NCBI GenBank assembly: GCA_965242915.1
Contig: CBDETN010000026.1
Coordinates: 1-64,000, forward strand
Direction of reading: 5' to 3'
Origin: CAJXII01 sp965242915
GTDB taxonomy: Bacteria > Campylobacterota > Campylobacteria > Campylobacterales > Arcobacteraceae
DNA: 64,000 nucleotides
The notes under the pieces were generated by a model. That model saw only the letters and a program-made list of their open reading frames with translations. It did no database searches and had not been told where the DNA came from. This document shows, piece after piece, positions 17,142 through 26,391 of this stretch; positions within the stretch are counted from its first letter, which is position 1; every line of letters starts with the position of its first letter. The translations under genes were made by a program, and so were the position numbers.

Positions 17142-18281
17142 CCTACCTTGGTTATCTCTCCAAACATGATCTAATCCATCAATAATTAAAATAAATGTTT
17201 TACCATGAGCTTTATAATATTCAGCACAAGTTTTTAATCCCTCATTTAAATCTTCCGCTTTTGTTGAAGAAATCTGAACATCTTTATGATTAGCATTTAT
17301 TTGAGAGAGTAAAGATTCTGCAACAATCCTAAAGTTGAATCTATCATGTGTTTTATCATTAATTGACAAAAAATAGTGATGACGGATAGTTGGCATATCC
17401 ATTTCCTCTAAGTTTTGATATAAATAGCTTAAATAAGTACTTTTTCCTTTCCCTTGATCTCCTGTAATAGAAATTATTTCACCTGATGAATTGGTAATTT
17501 TTTCTAAAATTAAATTATGGAATTCTTTATCTGGAAGACAATAGTTCTCAGGTATATAAAATGATTGAGGGATGGGTTTTGCTCTTTTTAATGATAGTAT
17601 TTCACGAATATGATGAAGTTCTATCCATCCTCCTTCTGATGGATGATCTTTAAATTTTGCCCATTCTCCTGCTCTATTAATTAGTCGAAATATACCTTCA
17701 TCATTTGAATGTTTTTCTAATTCATTTTTTACTTCTCTTGATAATGTTTCATAGCTTTTTTCAGTATGTTTAACCTGTAATATCTCAAAAAATATTCTAA
17801 CTAGACTTTCATCTCCTAACTGTTCAATTATTTTAGCTTGTATTTGAAAATCAATAAGATCATAGTTTAATTTACCATCTTTTAGGCAACCTTCAATTTC
17901 GCGATCTGGGATTTTATTAGTAAGAAGTGTTATCTCTCCTCTTTTTTCTATTTTAACTTCTTGTATAGCATCAAATATTTTTTTTAAAATTGATCTTGCA
18001 CGGTCAGTTTTTCCAGTTTTTTTCAGTAACCAATCCCAAATAAATGAATTTTCTTCCTTATATTCAGATGGTGTAAATTTTACTTGTATATAATCAATTT
18101 TTCCATCTTGACGTTCTAATACAATATCATCAATTCCTTGTGGAATATCATCATGGTCTGCTTCAAAACAAATACGATTGTAGGCAGTAGGATTATTTAA
18201 CCATAAGGCAAGCATTCCCACACCATGTAAAGTTTGATATTCATATCCAGTATATATAATTGCACTTTTTTTTACTATCAA
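17142..18281 (-). pseudogene. Cap4-like nuclease + STAND NTPase defence protein, C-terminus cut by IS256
   Basis: About 379 native residues remain; the frame runs to 17106 but residues after DNQGR come from the IS. Residues 10-70 resemble Cap4/DUF4297 dsDNA nucleases (YEYQ, CFEADHDD, IDDIVLE, YIQVKF: Glu, Asp and QxK of a PD-(D/E)XK fold). Residues 240-379 are a STAND P-loop NTPase, with Walker A GDQGKGKST at 274-282 and Walker B FILIIDGLDHV at 363-373. Such fusions are the plan of Avs-type antiviral proteins, where the missing C-terminal repeats sense phage proteins. It should now be inactive. Confidence 0.75.
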
Positions 18282-18385
18282 AACATTTCTCTTTCATGGG
18301 AATTTATTATATAAATTATTTACAAATATTATATCTATTTAGTTCTTATTTTGTTAATTTTAAATGTCTATACAATAAAAATAAC

Positions 18386-18435
18386 TTAGTATACTTTTTA
18401 TAAAATACAAACAAATTCATATTAGTATACTTTTT
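18386..18435. repeat. Short direct repeat pair
   Basis: TTAGTATACTTTTT occurs at 18386-18399 and 18422-18435, 36 bases apart, just beyond the early stop of the gene at 18445. It may mark a small duplication or deletion point. The remaining spacer 18282-18444 shows no gene. Confidence 0.5.
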
Positions 18436-18444
18436 TATTAATAG

Positions 18445-18768
18445 TTACATATAATCTATCATATACTCTTCACTTTCTTGAAATCTGTTTTTATTAAGTA
18501 TAATTTTAATATTACCATTATCATATACAGCAAGCCCAAATAAATTATCTTTTATTTTTGATGATATTTTTATAGGAATATTAACTGATAGTCCATATTT
18601 TTGGTATATTAATTTTTTTAAATGATGATTTTTTTGATTGATTCTATTAACTATTTCTTGTGATAAAGGGTTGTCATTAAATTGTTTATTATTGTAATAA
18701 ATATAACCTAACAACAATAGAGATATGGTTGTTATATATAAGAAAATATTTCTAACTTGAGATATCAT
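18445..18768 (-). CDS. Membrane-anchored SprT-like protein, apparently truncated
   Basis: A 107-residue product with one N-terminal membrane helix (IFLYITTISLLLLGYIYY). The rest resembles the region preceding the zinc motif of a Campylobacterota SprT-like family (NLFGLAVYDNGNIKIILNKNRFQESEEYMID). In that family an HEYAH-type motif should follow almost at once; here a TAA intervenes and no such motif is seen downstream. It is probably a remnant. The family call is from memory of related sequences and is tentative. Confidence 0.45.
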   Translation of the reverse strand: MISQVRNIFLYITTISLLLLGYIYYNNKQFNDNPLSQEIVNRINQKNHHLKKLIYQKYGLSVNIPIKISSKIKDNLFGLAVYDNGNIKIILNKNRFQESEEYMIDYM

Positions 18769-18777
18769 TAGTAAAAT

Positions 18778-19635
18778 TTATTTTATACTGTTTATTTTCT
18801 TTTTTAAGCTTTTTCTAAAAGGTTCTCCTAAAACATCCAATTCTACAAGATAGTGTGCCATATCTAAAGCAGAAGCCGGGTCTTTTAAAATCTCATTTGC
18901 TTTTAAGATATTAATAGGATTATCAACTCTTCTTAAAAATTCAACTTCATCATCTTTTTTTATTTGACCATCTGCTAAAACTCTATAATACCAACCGGTT
19001 CTTCCCGTGTCATATATATGTTTTGTAAAAGTTTTATTATTGTGTTTTTTTGATATTTTCCAGCAAGGTTCTCTTGGTTGTGATACTTCAAGTGTGCTAG
19101 TTCCGATTTTATGAATATCTCCAATACATACATCTTCTTCCGCAATTTTATCTAAGGTAAGATTTTCAGCCAATGCACCAAATGTTAAATTATCTACTTC
19201 TAAATATTCTTTCCATTTTGGATAGTTTAAAAGGCTGTTTGCGAATATAGCCTTATGTTCCCCTCCATGATTTACAGTATCACTTACTTCATCTCCTTGG
19301 ATCCCGTCAAAGGTAACATCTCTTATATTAGAAACAGGTTCTTTATATGAGCCTGTACTCCATTGTCCCTCTTTCATACTATCATCTTGGATTGTTCTTA
19401 TTTTTCCAACTTGCAGCGATACAACAGTTGATATGATATTTTTTTTCATACGGCATTCCTTTTCTTGTGGATAAATTTTATCTTTTATAATTAAGACTAT
19501 AGATATAATCCAAATAATATCTAATATAAAATTTTGTGAATAATCAAATACAAAATAAATGACAGGCAGCAGTAAAGCTACCGGGTATTTTATAAAATAA
19601 AAGAACATTATAAGTGAACCGTAAAGTTTAGACAT
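18778..19635 (-). CDS. MOSC-domain protein with N-terminal membrane extension
   Basis: Residues 63-285 form a YiiM-like MOSC protein: the NHGGEHKAIF segment, AENLTLD, then QPREPCWKIS with the presumed molybdenum-ligand Cys, and WYYRVL. MOSC proteins handle molybdenum cofactor-bound sulfur chemistry. Residues 1-62 are a separate hydrophobic module with two membrane spans. An internal ATG at 19447-19449 with AAAAGGA upstream would give a normal 223-residue MOSC protein, so two genes may have fused or the upstream small membrane gene may read through. Start choice is uncertain; the MOSC call is firm. Confidence 0.8.
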   Translation of the reverse strand: MSKLYGSLIMFFYFIKYPVALLLPVIYFVFDYSQNFILDIIWIISIVLIIKDKIYPQEKECRMKKNIISTVVSLQVGKIRTIQDDSMKEGQWSTGSYKEPVSNIRDVTFDGIQGDEVSDTVNHGGEHKAIFANSLLNYPKWKEYLEVDNLTFGALAENLTLDKIAEEDVCIGDIHKIGTSTLEVSQPREPCWKISKKHNNKTFTKHIYDTGRTGWYYRVLADGQIKKDDEVEFLRRVDNPINILKANEILKDPASALDMAHYLVELDVLGEPFRKSLKKKINSIK

Positions 19636-19636
19636 T

Positions 19637-19984
19637 CTACTTTTTTCTTTTAAATAAATTTTTAATTTTATTTAATTCTAATTGTATACCGCTATATTTC
19701 ATAAGTTTTGCTAATTTTTTCCATTCGTTTTGTTCATAGCAAGGAGTTGGACAAGTACGACATCTTGGTTTTATATCATGCGGACAGTCTTCAAGCTTTA
19801 AAATTGAATATTCTAAAAGTTTAAAACATTCATCACATAATTGAAATTCATAATTGTATTGGTTGTTTTGATATTTTACAGATTTCTTTTGGCATTTGAC
19901 ATTATCATGTTTTTTACCCTTACAATAAATCTCAAAAAATTTTTTTAAAGTTGCAATCTCACCGGTAAATTTTTCTGTGGTCAT
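19637..19984 (-). CDS. YgbA-type (nitrous oxide-stimulated promoter) protein
   Basis: A 115-residue cysteine-rich protein. The conserved core is CDECFKLLEYSILKLEDCP, CRTCPTPCY and MKYSGIQLEL, the signature of the YgbA_NO family, whose genes are induced by nitrogen oxides in several bacteria. Eight or more cysteines suggest metal or Fe-S binding. It abuts sppA upstream (1 base) and the MOSC gene downstream, so all are probably one transcript. Confidence 0.8.
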   Translation of the reverse strand: MTTEKFTGEIATLKKFFEIYCKGKKHDNVKCQKKSVKYQNNQYNYEFQLCDECFKLLEYSILKLEDCPHDIKPRCRTCPTPCYEQNEWKKLAKLMKYSGIQLELNKIKNLFKRKK

Positions 19985-20854
19985 TTAAAAAGCAGCCAAG
20001 CCGTTAAATTTCATTGATAAATTACTAATAGTTTCACTAACTAACTTTTCCATAAACTTATCAAATTTATCCTCTTTGCTCCAAATCGGTTTTTTAACAT
20101 TTGCTAAAATTTGAAGTTGAGTTTTTGCACTTGTTATATTATTTACTTCATCTATTAATCCAACTTCTTTTGCTTGAAAAGCTGTAAATATATGAGCATC
20201 AGCAAATTTGGTATGATCTTTTGGTTTAAGTTTTCTAGCTTCACTTACATGAGATACAAACATATTATAAGTATCTTTAATTACCTTTTCCAACTCTTCT
20301 CTTTCTATTTTTGTCCAAGCTCTGGTTGGCGTTCCTACTTCTTTGTATTTTCCTATTTTTACTGTTTGAGTTTTGATTCCAATTTTTGCCATAAGTTCAC
20401 TGGCATCTACACTTTGCATAATCACACCAATAGAGCCTATCATACTTCCTGGATTTGCGATAATTTTATCAGCCCAAATAGAAGCATAATAACTTCCACT
20501 TGCCATAATTCCACTTGCATATGCAATTACGGGCTTAACTGCATTAAGTTCTTTAATAGCATAAGCTATTTCAACCGAAGGTGCAACAGCACCTCCTGGA
20601 GAATTTATATTAAATAAAATTCCTTTTATATTTTTATCATTTTTTGCCTTATTTATTTTTTCTAAAATATTATCTGCGTCCATAATAGGACCATATAAAT
20701 TTATAGTTTGTAAATTTGGTTTTTTCATACTTTTTGGGTCTGTACTGTTATATACAATAAAAACAATAGTTAAAAAGAAAACTGTTTTAAAGTTATCTTG
20801 AATAAATCTAATCGGCGCAGTAATCGGTAAAAATAAAATTCTAAAAAAGTTCAA
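19985..20854 (-). CDS. sppA: Signal peptide peptidase SppA (short form)
   Basis: A 289-residue serine peptidase with one N-terminal membrane anchor (residues 22-40). The catalytic pair is the Ser in IMASGSYYAS and the Lys in KIGKYKEVGTPTRAW. NSPGGAV is the oxyanion-side motif. SppA cleaves leftover signal peptides in the membrane. The short single-domain form is usual outside enterics. It overlaps the upstream mqnF-like gene by 14 bases. Confidence 0.93.
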   Translation of the reverse strand: MNFFRILFLPITAPIRFIQDNFKTVFFLTIVFIVYNSTDPKSMKKPNLQTINLYGPIMDADNILEKINKAKNDKNIKGILFNINSPGGAVAPSVEIAYAIKELNAVKPVIAYASGIMASGSYYASIWADKIIANPGSMIGSIGVIMQSVDASELMAKIGIKTQTVKIGKYKEVGTPTRAWTKIEREELEKVIKDTYNMFVSHVSEARKLKPKDHTKFADAHIFTAFQAKEVGLIDEVNNITSAKTQLQILANVKKPIWSKEDKFDKFMEKLVSETISNLSMKFNGLAAF

Positions 20855-22091
20855 TAGATTTTCCTTGTATGTATGTATTTTCTACTCTTGTTGTATGTAG
20901 AATAATAGCAGTTGCTAAATCTTCAATATCGGTACATGTGTCAGGGAGTTTAAAACTTATAATATCTGCATCAAAATTTTTAGCCAAAATACCTTTTTTA
21001 AGTCCCAGTGCTTTTGCACCGCCGCTTGTAGCAGCTGTTAACAGTTTCATTGCCAAATGGTTTGCATCAAAGTTTGTATGCATAAAAAATGAATTTCTAA
21101 TCTCTTCAAACATATTTAAAGTATGATTTGAACTTAAACCGTCTGTTCCTATTGCCAATGGAATATCTTCTATATAACTTAGATTTAAAATAGTGTTATT
21201 TAAAAGTCTATTTGAATTTGGACAATGGATAATTGAAGCACCTAATTCTTTAATTTGTTTTAACTCTTTTTGATTTGCTTGTACACAATGTGTAAAGCTT
21301 AAATTTTCAATATCTTTAAATTGATAAAGAAAAGTACTGGGCTTTGCAAATGATTCATGTTGATCCAACATATCTTTAAAGAACAGTTCAAATTCTCCAC
21401 TTGAATCATTTAACCAATTATTTTCAGCTTGACTTTCTTGAAAGTGTGTTGATACCGCCATATTATTTTGCTTTGCTATTTGTAAAACTTCCCTTATTAA
21501 AAATGGATGGGTAGAATATGGAGAATGTATCGCAACTGCCGGTATAAAGTTGTGTGCTTTATGAGCGGTTGCAGATTTGAGTTTTGCTTGAAAATATAAA
21601 AACAAAGTATCGATCATCTCCGGTTTGCTTCCAAGAACTTCTGTAAAATAAACCACATTTATAGGTGTTTGAATACATGATTGCATATCAAATCCATAAG
21701 AACTGATTGCTCCTATAGTTGTAGTTCCATTTTGAAGCATCTTTTTTAATTCATCATCAATAAGAGTTTTTGTCGCTTTTTCTATTAATTCTTCACGATT
21801 AGCAATAACTGAAAAAAGCCATTTTACAAAGTTGCCGTATTTTAAAGTAGTTTTATTGGCACAAAATTCTAAATGAACATGAGAATTAATAAGTCCAGGC
21901 ATTAATATTGAATCTTTACCACAATATTTATGTTCAACATTTGGATATTTATTTTTAATATCTTTTAGTGTTCCAACCTCTATAATTTGTTTATCGAATA
22001 CTATCGCACCATTTTTAATAATCTTGAAATTTTCATCACAAGTTAAAAGCCAATCGGCACTTAATAGTTTGTAATTAGTTTGATTTATCAT
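20841..22091 (-). CDS. mqnF: Aminofutalosine deaminase-type amidohydrolase
   Basis: An amidohydrolase of the chlorohydrolase/TRZ group. Metal ligands are in NSHVHLEF, STHFQESQ (His), SFTHCVQ and IGTDGLSSN (Asp). In Campylobacterota this family is the deaminase of the futalosine route to menaquinone. I place the start at the ATG 22091 (MINQTNYKLLSADWLLT): the upstream frame to 22124 crosses a TATAAT promoter-like box. About 416 residues. Substrate is inferred from phylum context; other purine-ring deaminases are possible. Confidence 0.75.
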   Translation of the reverse strand: MINQTNYKLLSADWLLTCDENFKIIKNGAIVFDKQIIEVGTLKDIKNKYPNVEHKYCGKDSILMPGLINSHVHLEFCANKTTLKYGNFVKWLFSVIANREELIEKATKTLIDDELKKMLQNGTTTIGAISSYGFDMQSCIQTPINVVYFTEVLGSKPEMIDTLFLYFQAKLKSATAHKAHNFIPAVAIHSPYSTHPFLIREVLQIAKQNNMAVSTHFQESQAENNWLNDSSGEFELFFKDMLDQHESFAKPSTFLYQFKDIENLSFTHCVQANQKELKQIKELGASIIHCPNSNRLLNNTILNLSYIEDIPLAIGTDGLSSNHTLNMFEEIRNSFFMHTNFDANHLAMKLLTAATSGGAKALGLKKGILAKNFDADIISFKLPDTCTDIEDLATAIILHTTRVENTYIQGKSIELF

Positions 22092-22170
22092 AATGTGATT
22101 ATACAAGATTGAACTTAATAGCAAATCAAATTTACTAAAAATTTAAGATAAAAAATGATAATATAAGAGT

Positions 22171-23139
22171 ATGAGTAATCCAATGATTAAATTAATAAAA
22201 ACGGCTTTTGAAGATGAGAGTAAGTTTAAATCTTTAGAAAATGTATATGATTTATATGACCAGTTACAATACAGTGAAAACCTCAATGAGATGGCTTCTA
22301 GTTTATATGATTGGTTAGAGGATAAATATAAAGTAACAAATATTAATTTTTATCTATTTGATATGGAATGTAACAAGAATACAACTATTTTAAAATATGG
22401 TGAAGAGTTTACTTTGAATGATGAATTTGTATTTTATTTTATTATAAATACTCACACAGATATTAACGCAATAGTTTCATTTAAGGCATCTTCCTCAGCT
22501 CAGTATGATGTGATAAATGATGATTATAGTTTTATAGAAGCTGCTTTTTTTCAAATATCACCAATACTTCAAAATGGAATCATTAAAAAATATCATATTG
22601 AAGCTTCTTCAATTGATAGTGTTACAAATGTTTATAATAGAAAATATTTCATTGAAAGAATTTATAAAATAATATCACTATCAAGTAAGGAAGAGAAAAA
22701 TATTACATTCTTAATGATTGGTATTGACCATTTTAAAGCTGTACTTGATGAGTTTGATTATGATATTGGAGATAAGGTATTGATTGAATTAGCAAAAGTA
22801 ATTCATGGAAATATTAAAGATTTTGATATAGTTGCCAGATTAACAGGAGATGAATTTCTTGTAGCATTGGTTGATTTGCCTACACCGTCTTATGCGATTG
22901 AAATTGCTCAAAGAATTATTGAAAAATTTGCTCAAACTCAAGTGGTTATAGATGAAAAAAAAGATTTAGTATTGAAAAAAACAATTTGTATAGGAATTTC
23001 ATCTTACCCGCAGGATAATGTGAAGATAGCTGAAGTATTAAAAAATGCTGACAGTTTTTTGTACGAAGCTAAAAACAAAGGGAGAAGCCAATATGCTGTT
23101 TATTCTAAAGAGGAGTTAAGCAGTATTGATTTATTTTAA
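22171..23139 (+). CDS. Diguanylate cyclase with TGDEF signature
   Basis: 322 residues. The N-terminal 150 look like a GAF-like sensory region with no recognised ligand. The GGDEF domain starts at DSVTNVYNRKYF; the Mg site is in MIGIDHFKAVLDEFDYDIGD and the active loop reads RLTGDEFLV, so the first Gly is Thr. KNKGRSQYAVY closes the domain. AGDEF and SGDEF enzymes are active, so TGDEF may be too, but this is unproven. No RxxD inhibitory site is obvious before the loop. Divergent from mqnF. Confidence 0.88.
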   Translation: MSNPMIKLIKTAFEDESKFKSLENVYDLYDQLQYSENLNEMASSLYDWLEDKYKVTNINFYLFDMECNKNTTILKYGEEFTLNDEFVFYFIINTHTDINAIVSFKASSSAQYDVINDDYSFIEAAFFQISPILQNGIIKKYHIEASSIDSVTNVYNRKYFIERIYKIISLSSKEEKNITFLMIGIDHFKAVLDEFDYDIGDKVLIELAKVIHGNIKDFDIVARLTGDEFLVALVDLPTPSYAIEIAQRIIEKFAQTQVVIDEKKDLVLKKTICIGISSYPQDNVKIAEVLKNADSFLYEAKNKGRSQYAVYSKEELSSIDLF

Positions 23140-23151
23140 AAGGAAAAAACA

Positions 23152-24450
23152 TTGTTAAGATTTGCACCAAGTCCAACTGGAGATATGCATATAGGTAACT
23201 TGCGAGTTGCTTTATTTAACCATATCTTGTCAAAACAGTTAAAAGAAGATTTAATTATTAGAATTGAAGATACAGATAAAGAACGAAATATTGAGGGGAA
23301 AGATAAAGAGATTTTAGAAATTCTTGCTCTTTTTTCTATTGATTTTACACAAGTTTTATATCAAAGTGAAAATATAAAACATCATGTACAAATGGCTATG
23401 CAATTACTTCTGAAGAAAAAAGCATTTAATTGTTTTTGTACTGATGAGAAGTTAGAGTTAAGTAGAGAACAAGCTAAAGATGACGGCAAACCTTACCGTT
23501 ATGATTCATATTGTGAGATTTTACATGATAGTGCTGTTATAGATAATGAGCATCCTTTTACAGTAAGAATTAAAATGCCGGAAGAAAATATTAAATTTAC
23601 TGATAAATTAAAAGGTGAATTTGATTTTGCCCCTTTTGATGTAGATAGTTTTATAATTTTAAGAAAAGATAAAACACCAACATATAATTATGCCTGTGCA
23701 GTTGATGATATGTTATGTAATATATCAACAGTAATCAGAGGTGAAGATCATTTGTCAAATACCCCTAAACAAATTCATATAAGACAATCTTTGGGATATG
23801 AGCAAGAGATTAATTATATTCATCTTCCAATTATTTTAAACCTTGAAACAGGTAAAAAGATGAGTAAAAGAGATGATGCTTCAGGTGTAAAATGGTTGGT
23901 TGGTGAAGGTTTTTTACCAGCAGCAATTGCTAATTATCTTGTACTTTTAGGATACAATCCACCAACTGAAATATTTACCATTGAAGAGGCAATTGAGTGG
24001 TTTGACATAAGTAAGATTTCAAAAGCACCGGCTAAATTTGATATTACAAAATTAAAATTTATTAATCGTGAACATATAAAAATGATTGATGAGATGAGAT
24101 TATCAAAGCTTATCGGATATGCTGATAAAGATATTGGAACTTTGGCTAAAGTTTATATGGTAGAGTGTGATACATTAAATGATATTAAGCAAAGAATATC
24201 TAAAATTTTTGGTAAAAAAGAAACTTTAGATGGTTTCGAAGAAGAGTTTGTAAAACTAAAAGAGTGTTTAGAAAAAGCTCCTTTTATAGATGACTTTAAT
24301 GAATTAAAAAAATATATTACTGCTCAAACTGGATTAAAAGGTAAGAGTCTATTTATGCCGTTAAGATTTGCTCTGACAGGTGTAACAAATGGACCGAATT
24401 TAAGTGAAATATACCCACTTATTAAAAATTATTTAGGAGAAATCATATGA
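23152..24450 (+). CDS. gltX: Glutamyl-tRNA synthetase
   Basis: 432 residues. The TTG start follows AAAAGGA by 6 bases and gives MLRFAPSPTGDMHIGN with the class I HIGH-type motif; KMSKR is at about residue 236. The C-terminal anticodon-binding helical domain is shortish. Campylobacterota usually have two GluRS genes, one of which charges tRNA-Gln for later amidation; which one this is cannot be told here. The stop overlaps the next gene (ATGA). Confidence 0.93.
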   Translation: MLRFAPSPTGDMHIGNLRVALFNHILSKQLKEDLIIRIEDTDKERNIEGKDKEILEILALFSIDFTQVLYQSENIKHHVQMAMQLLLKKKAFNCFCTDEKLELSREQAKDDGKPYRYDSYCEILHDSAVIDNEHPFTVRIKMPEENIKFTDKLKGEFDFAPFDVDSFIILRKDKTPTYNYACAVDDMLCNISTVIRGEDHLSNTPKQIHIRQSLGYEQEINYIHLPIILNLETGKKMSKRDDASGVKWLVGEGFLPAAIANYLVLLGYNPPTEIFTIEEAIEWFDISKISKAPAKFDITKLKFINREHIKMIDEMRLSKLIGYADKDIGTLAKVYMVECDTLNDIKQRISKIFGKKETLDGFEEEFVKLKECLEKAPFIDDFNELKKYITAQTGLKGKSLFMPLRFALTGVTNGPNLSEIYPLIKNYLGEII

Positions 24451-24728
24451 TAGATTCATTAATTGTTGCTTTTGCAACTATACTTATAACTATAATATCT
24501 TTATATAAGTGGATTATAATAATAGGTGCTTTACTTTCTTGGGTACAGCCAGACCCATACAATCCAATTGTACAGATGATTTATAGATTAACTGAACCAG
24601 CTTATGCATTGGTGCGAAGATTTATACCTACAGTATTTGGCGGTATGGATATGGCACCGCTTATTTTAATATTTGCATTGCAGTTCTTAGAAATATTTTT
24701 ATCAAATTTATTTAGCGGAATGATGTAA
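24447..24728 (+). CDS. YggT-family membrane protein
   Basis: 93 residues with two membrane helices and the family core ILGALLSWVQPDPYNP-like (here IIGALLSWVQPDPYNP), then LTEPAYALVRRFIP and MDMAPLILIFALQF. YggT proteins are linked to osmotic stress and division in various bacteria; their function is not settled. Translationally coupled to gltX. Confidence 0.9.
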   Translation: MIDSLIVAFATILITIISLYKWIIIIGALLSWVQPDPYNPIVQMIYRLTEPAYALVRRFIPTVFGGMDMAPLILIFALQFLEIFLSNLFSGMM

Positions 24729-24736
24729 GAGATAAA

Positions 24737-25384
24737 TTACCAAATAATTGGTTCTTTGCCTAACTTTTTTAAAATCTCATTCGTTTTGATAAAATGATTG
24801 CACCCGAAAAATCCACGATAAGCTGAAAGTGGACTAGGGTGTACGGCTGTTAAAATATGATGTTTGTTTGCATCAATTATTTTTTGCTTTTTAATTGCGG
24901 GTGCTCCCCAAAGTAGAAATACAATATCTTCACAATGAAGTGAAATATATTTGATAATATTATCTGTAAATATTTGCCAACCAAGTTTATGATGTGACTT
25001 AGGATTGGCTTCTTGGACTGTTAAAATTGCATTTATAAGCAAAACTCCTTGCTTTGCCCATGGGGTTAAATCTCCATCATTACATTTTGAACAGTCTTTA
25101 TACTCATTATTTATCTCTTTAAGTATATTTTGCATTGAGGGTGGATTTTTAATATTTTTTGGAGTTGAAAATGCTAAGCCTTGAGCTTGTCCTGCTTTAT
25201 GATATGGGTCTTGCCCTAAAATTACTACTTTCAGATTATCAATAGGTGTCAAATCAAAAGCCGTAAATATTTTGTCTTTTGGTGGAAAAACAGTTGTAGT
25301 TTCATATTGTTTATTTAATTCAATATCAAGTAGTTTATAGTAGTCTTTTTGTTGTTCATTTTTAATTATTTCTTGCCATGTCAT
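24737..25384 (-). CDS. ung: Uracil-DNA glycosylase
   Basis: 215 residues, family-1 UNG. The water-activating motif is VILGQDPYHKAGQAQGLAF, and HPSPLSAYRGFFGCNHF supplies the catalytic His and minor-groove loop. The uracil-binding Asn lies in LLINAILTV. Excises uracil from DNA. Convergent with yggT. Confidence 0.96.
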   Translation of the reverse strand: MTWQEIIKNEQQKDYYKLLDIELNKQYETTTVFPPKDKIFTAFDLTPIDNLKVVILGQDPYHKAGQAQGLAFSTPKNIKNPPSMQNILKEINNEYKDCSKCNDGDLTPWAKQGVLLINAILTVQEANPKSHHKLGWQIFTDNIIKYISLHCEDIVFLLWGAPAIKKQKIIDANKHHILTAVHPSPLSAYRGFFGCNHFIKTNEILKKLGKEPIIW

Positions 25385-25420
25385 AAGCTAATTGTACTGT
25401 AAGTTTGATATAATGCCAAT

Positions 25421-26062
25421 ATGAAGAGAGCAACCAAAAAAGATATAGAATTTATCAAAGAACAATTTATAAAAAATTATAGCGAAGCAGTAACAGAACT
25501 TACTTATACCAATGATTATGAACTTTTAACTGCTATTATTTTATCTGCTCAATGTACAGATAAAAGGGTAAATATAATCACACCGGCACTTTTTAAAAAA
25601 TACCCAAGTTCAAAAGAACTTGAAAATGCTTCTTTAGAAGATGTAAAAGGGTTACTTAAAAGTTGTAGTTTTTTTAATAATAAAGCACAAAATATTATTA
25701 AAATGGCAAAAAGTGTTCAAAAAGATTTTAATGGAATTATTCCACACGATACGAAGCAGTTAATGAGCCTGGCAGGAGTTGGGAATAAAACAGCAAATGT
25801 TTTTATGATAGAAGCTGACGGTGCAAATTTGATGGCTGTTGATACACATGTATTTAGAGTATCTCATAGATTAGGTTTAAGTGATGCCAAAACTGTAGAA
25901 AAAACAGAGGAACAATTAGTCAAAAAATTAAAAGATGATTTGCATATTTTTCATCAAGCTATGGTATTGTTTGGTAGATATATTTGTAAAGCTGTTAAGC
26001 CCGATTGTGGTAAATGTTTTATTAAAGAGGTTTGCAAAACTGATAAAACATTTAGAGTTTAA
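25421..26062 (+). CDS. nth: Endonuclease III
   Basis: 213 residues. Helix-hairpin-helix LAGVGNKTANVFMIEA includes the catalytic Lys; VDTHVFRVSHRLGL includes the catalytic Asp; the C-terminal cluster C-x6-C-x2-C-x5-C (CKAVKPDCGKCFIKEVC) binds [4Fe-4S]. Bifunctional glycosylase/AP lyase for oxidised pyrimidines. It lies next to ung, divergently, a small base-excision-repair pair. Confidence 0.96.
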   Translation: MKRATKKDIEFIKEQFIKNYSEAVTELTYTNDYELLTAIILSAQCTDKRVNIITPALFKKYPSSKELENASLEDVKGLLKSCSFFNNKAQNIIKMAKSVQKDFNGIIPHDTKQLMSLAGVGNKTANVFMIEADGANLMAVDTHVFRVSHRLGLSDAKTVEKTEEQLVKKLKDDLHIFHQAMVLFGRYICKAVKPDCGKCFIKEVCKTDKTFRV

Positions 26063-26078
26063 ATATTATTAGTTAATC

Positions 26079-26372
26079 TTACAACTGTGCTAACTTTTGA
26101 ATAATTTGTTTTGCTTCATCTTGGGTAAAAAAAATATTTCGTGATAGTTCACTATTGCATTTTTGAAGAAATAATTTTTTCTGTTCTATTTTAGTATCTT
26201 TATCATCCTTACATTGGTGTAAGATATTTTTTAATTGATTTTGATATTGTAATATAATCTCACTCTTTTTTATTGCTGATGACTTTATTTGATGTTTATT
26301 TTTAGTGAAAACAACCACAATAATAATTGTAATCACAATTATTATTAGAGTTATTAAAATTATATCAGTCAA
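26079..26372 (-). CDS. Small single-span membrane protein, unknown
   Basis: 97 residues: one N-terminal helix (residues 4-23, almost only Ile/Val/Thr/Leu) and a charged, helical cytoplasmic tail. No family recognised. It is downstream of the HD-domain gene, 19 bases away, probably in the same transcript. Confidence 0.55.
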   Translation of the reverse strand: MTDIILITLIIIVITIIIVVVFTKNKHQIKSSAIKKSEIILQYQNQLKNILHQCKDDKDTKIEQKKLFLQKCNSELSRNIFFTQDEAKQIIQKLAQL

Positions 26373-26391
26373 AATTTATTCGTATTTGTAT

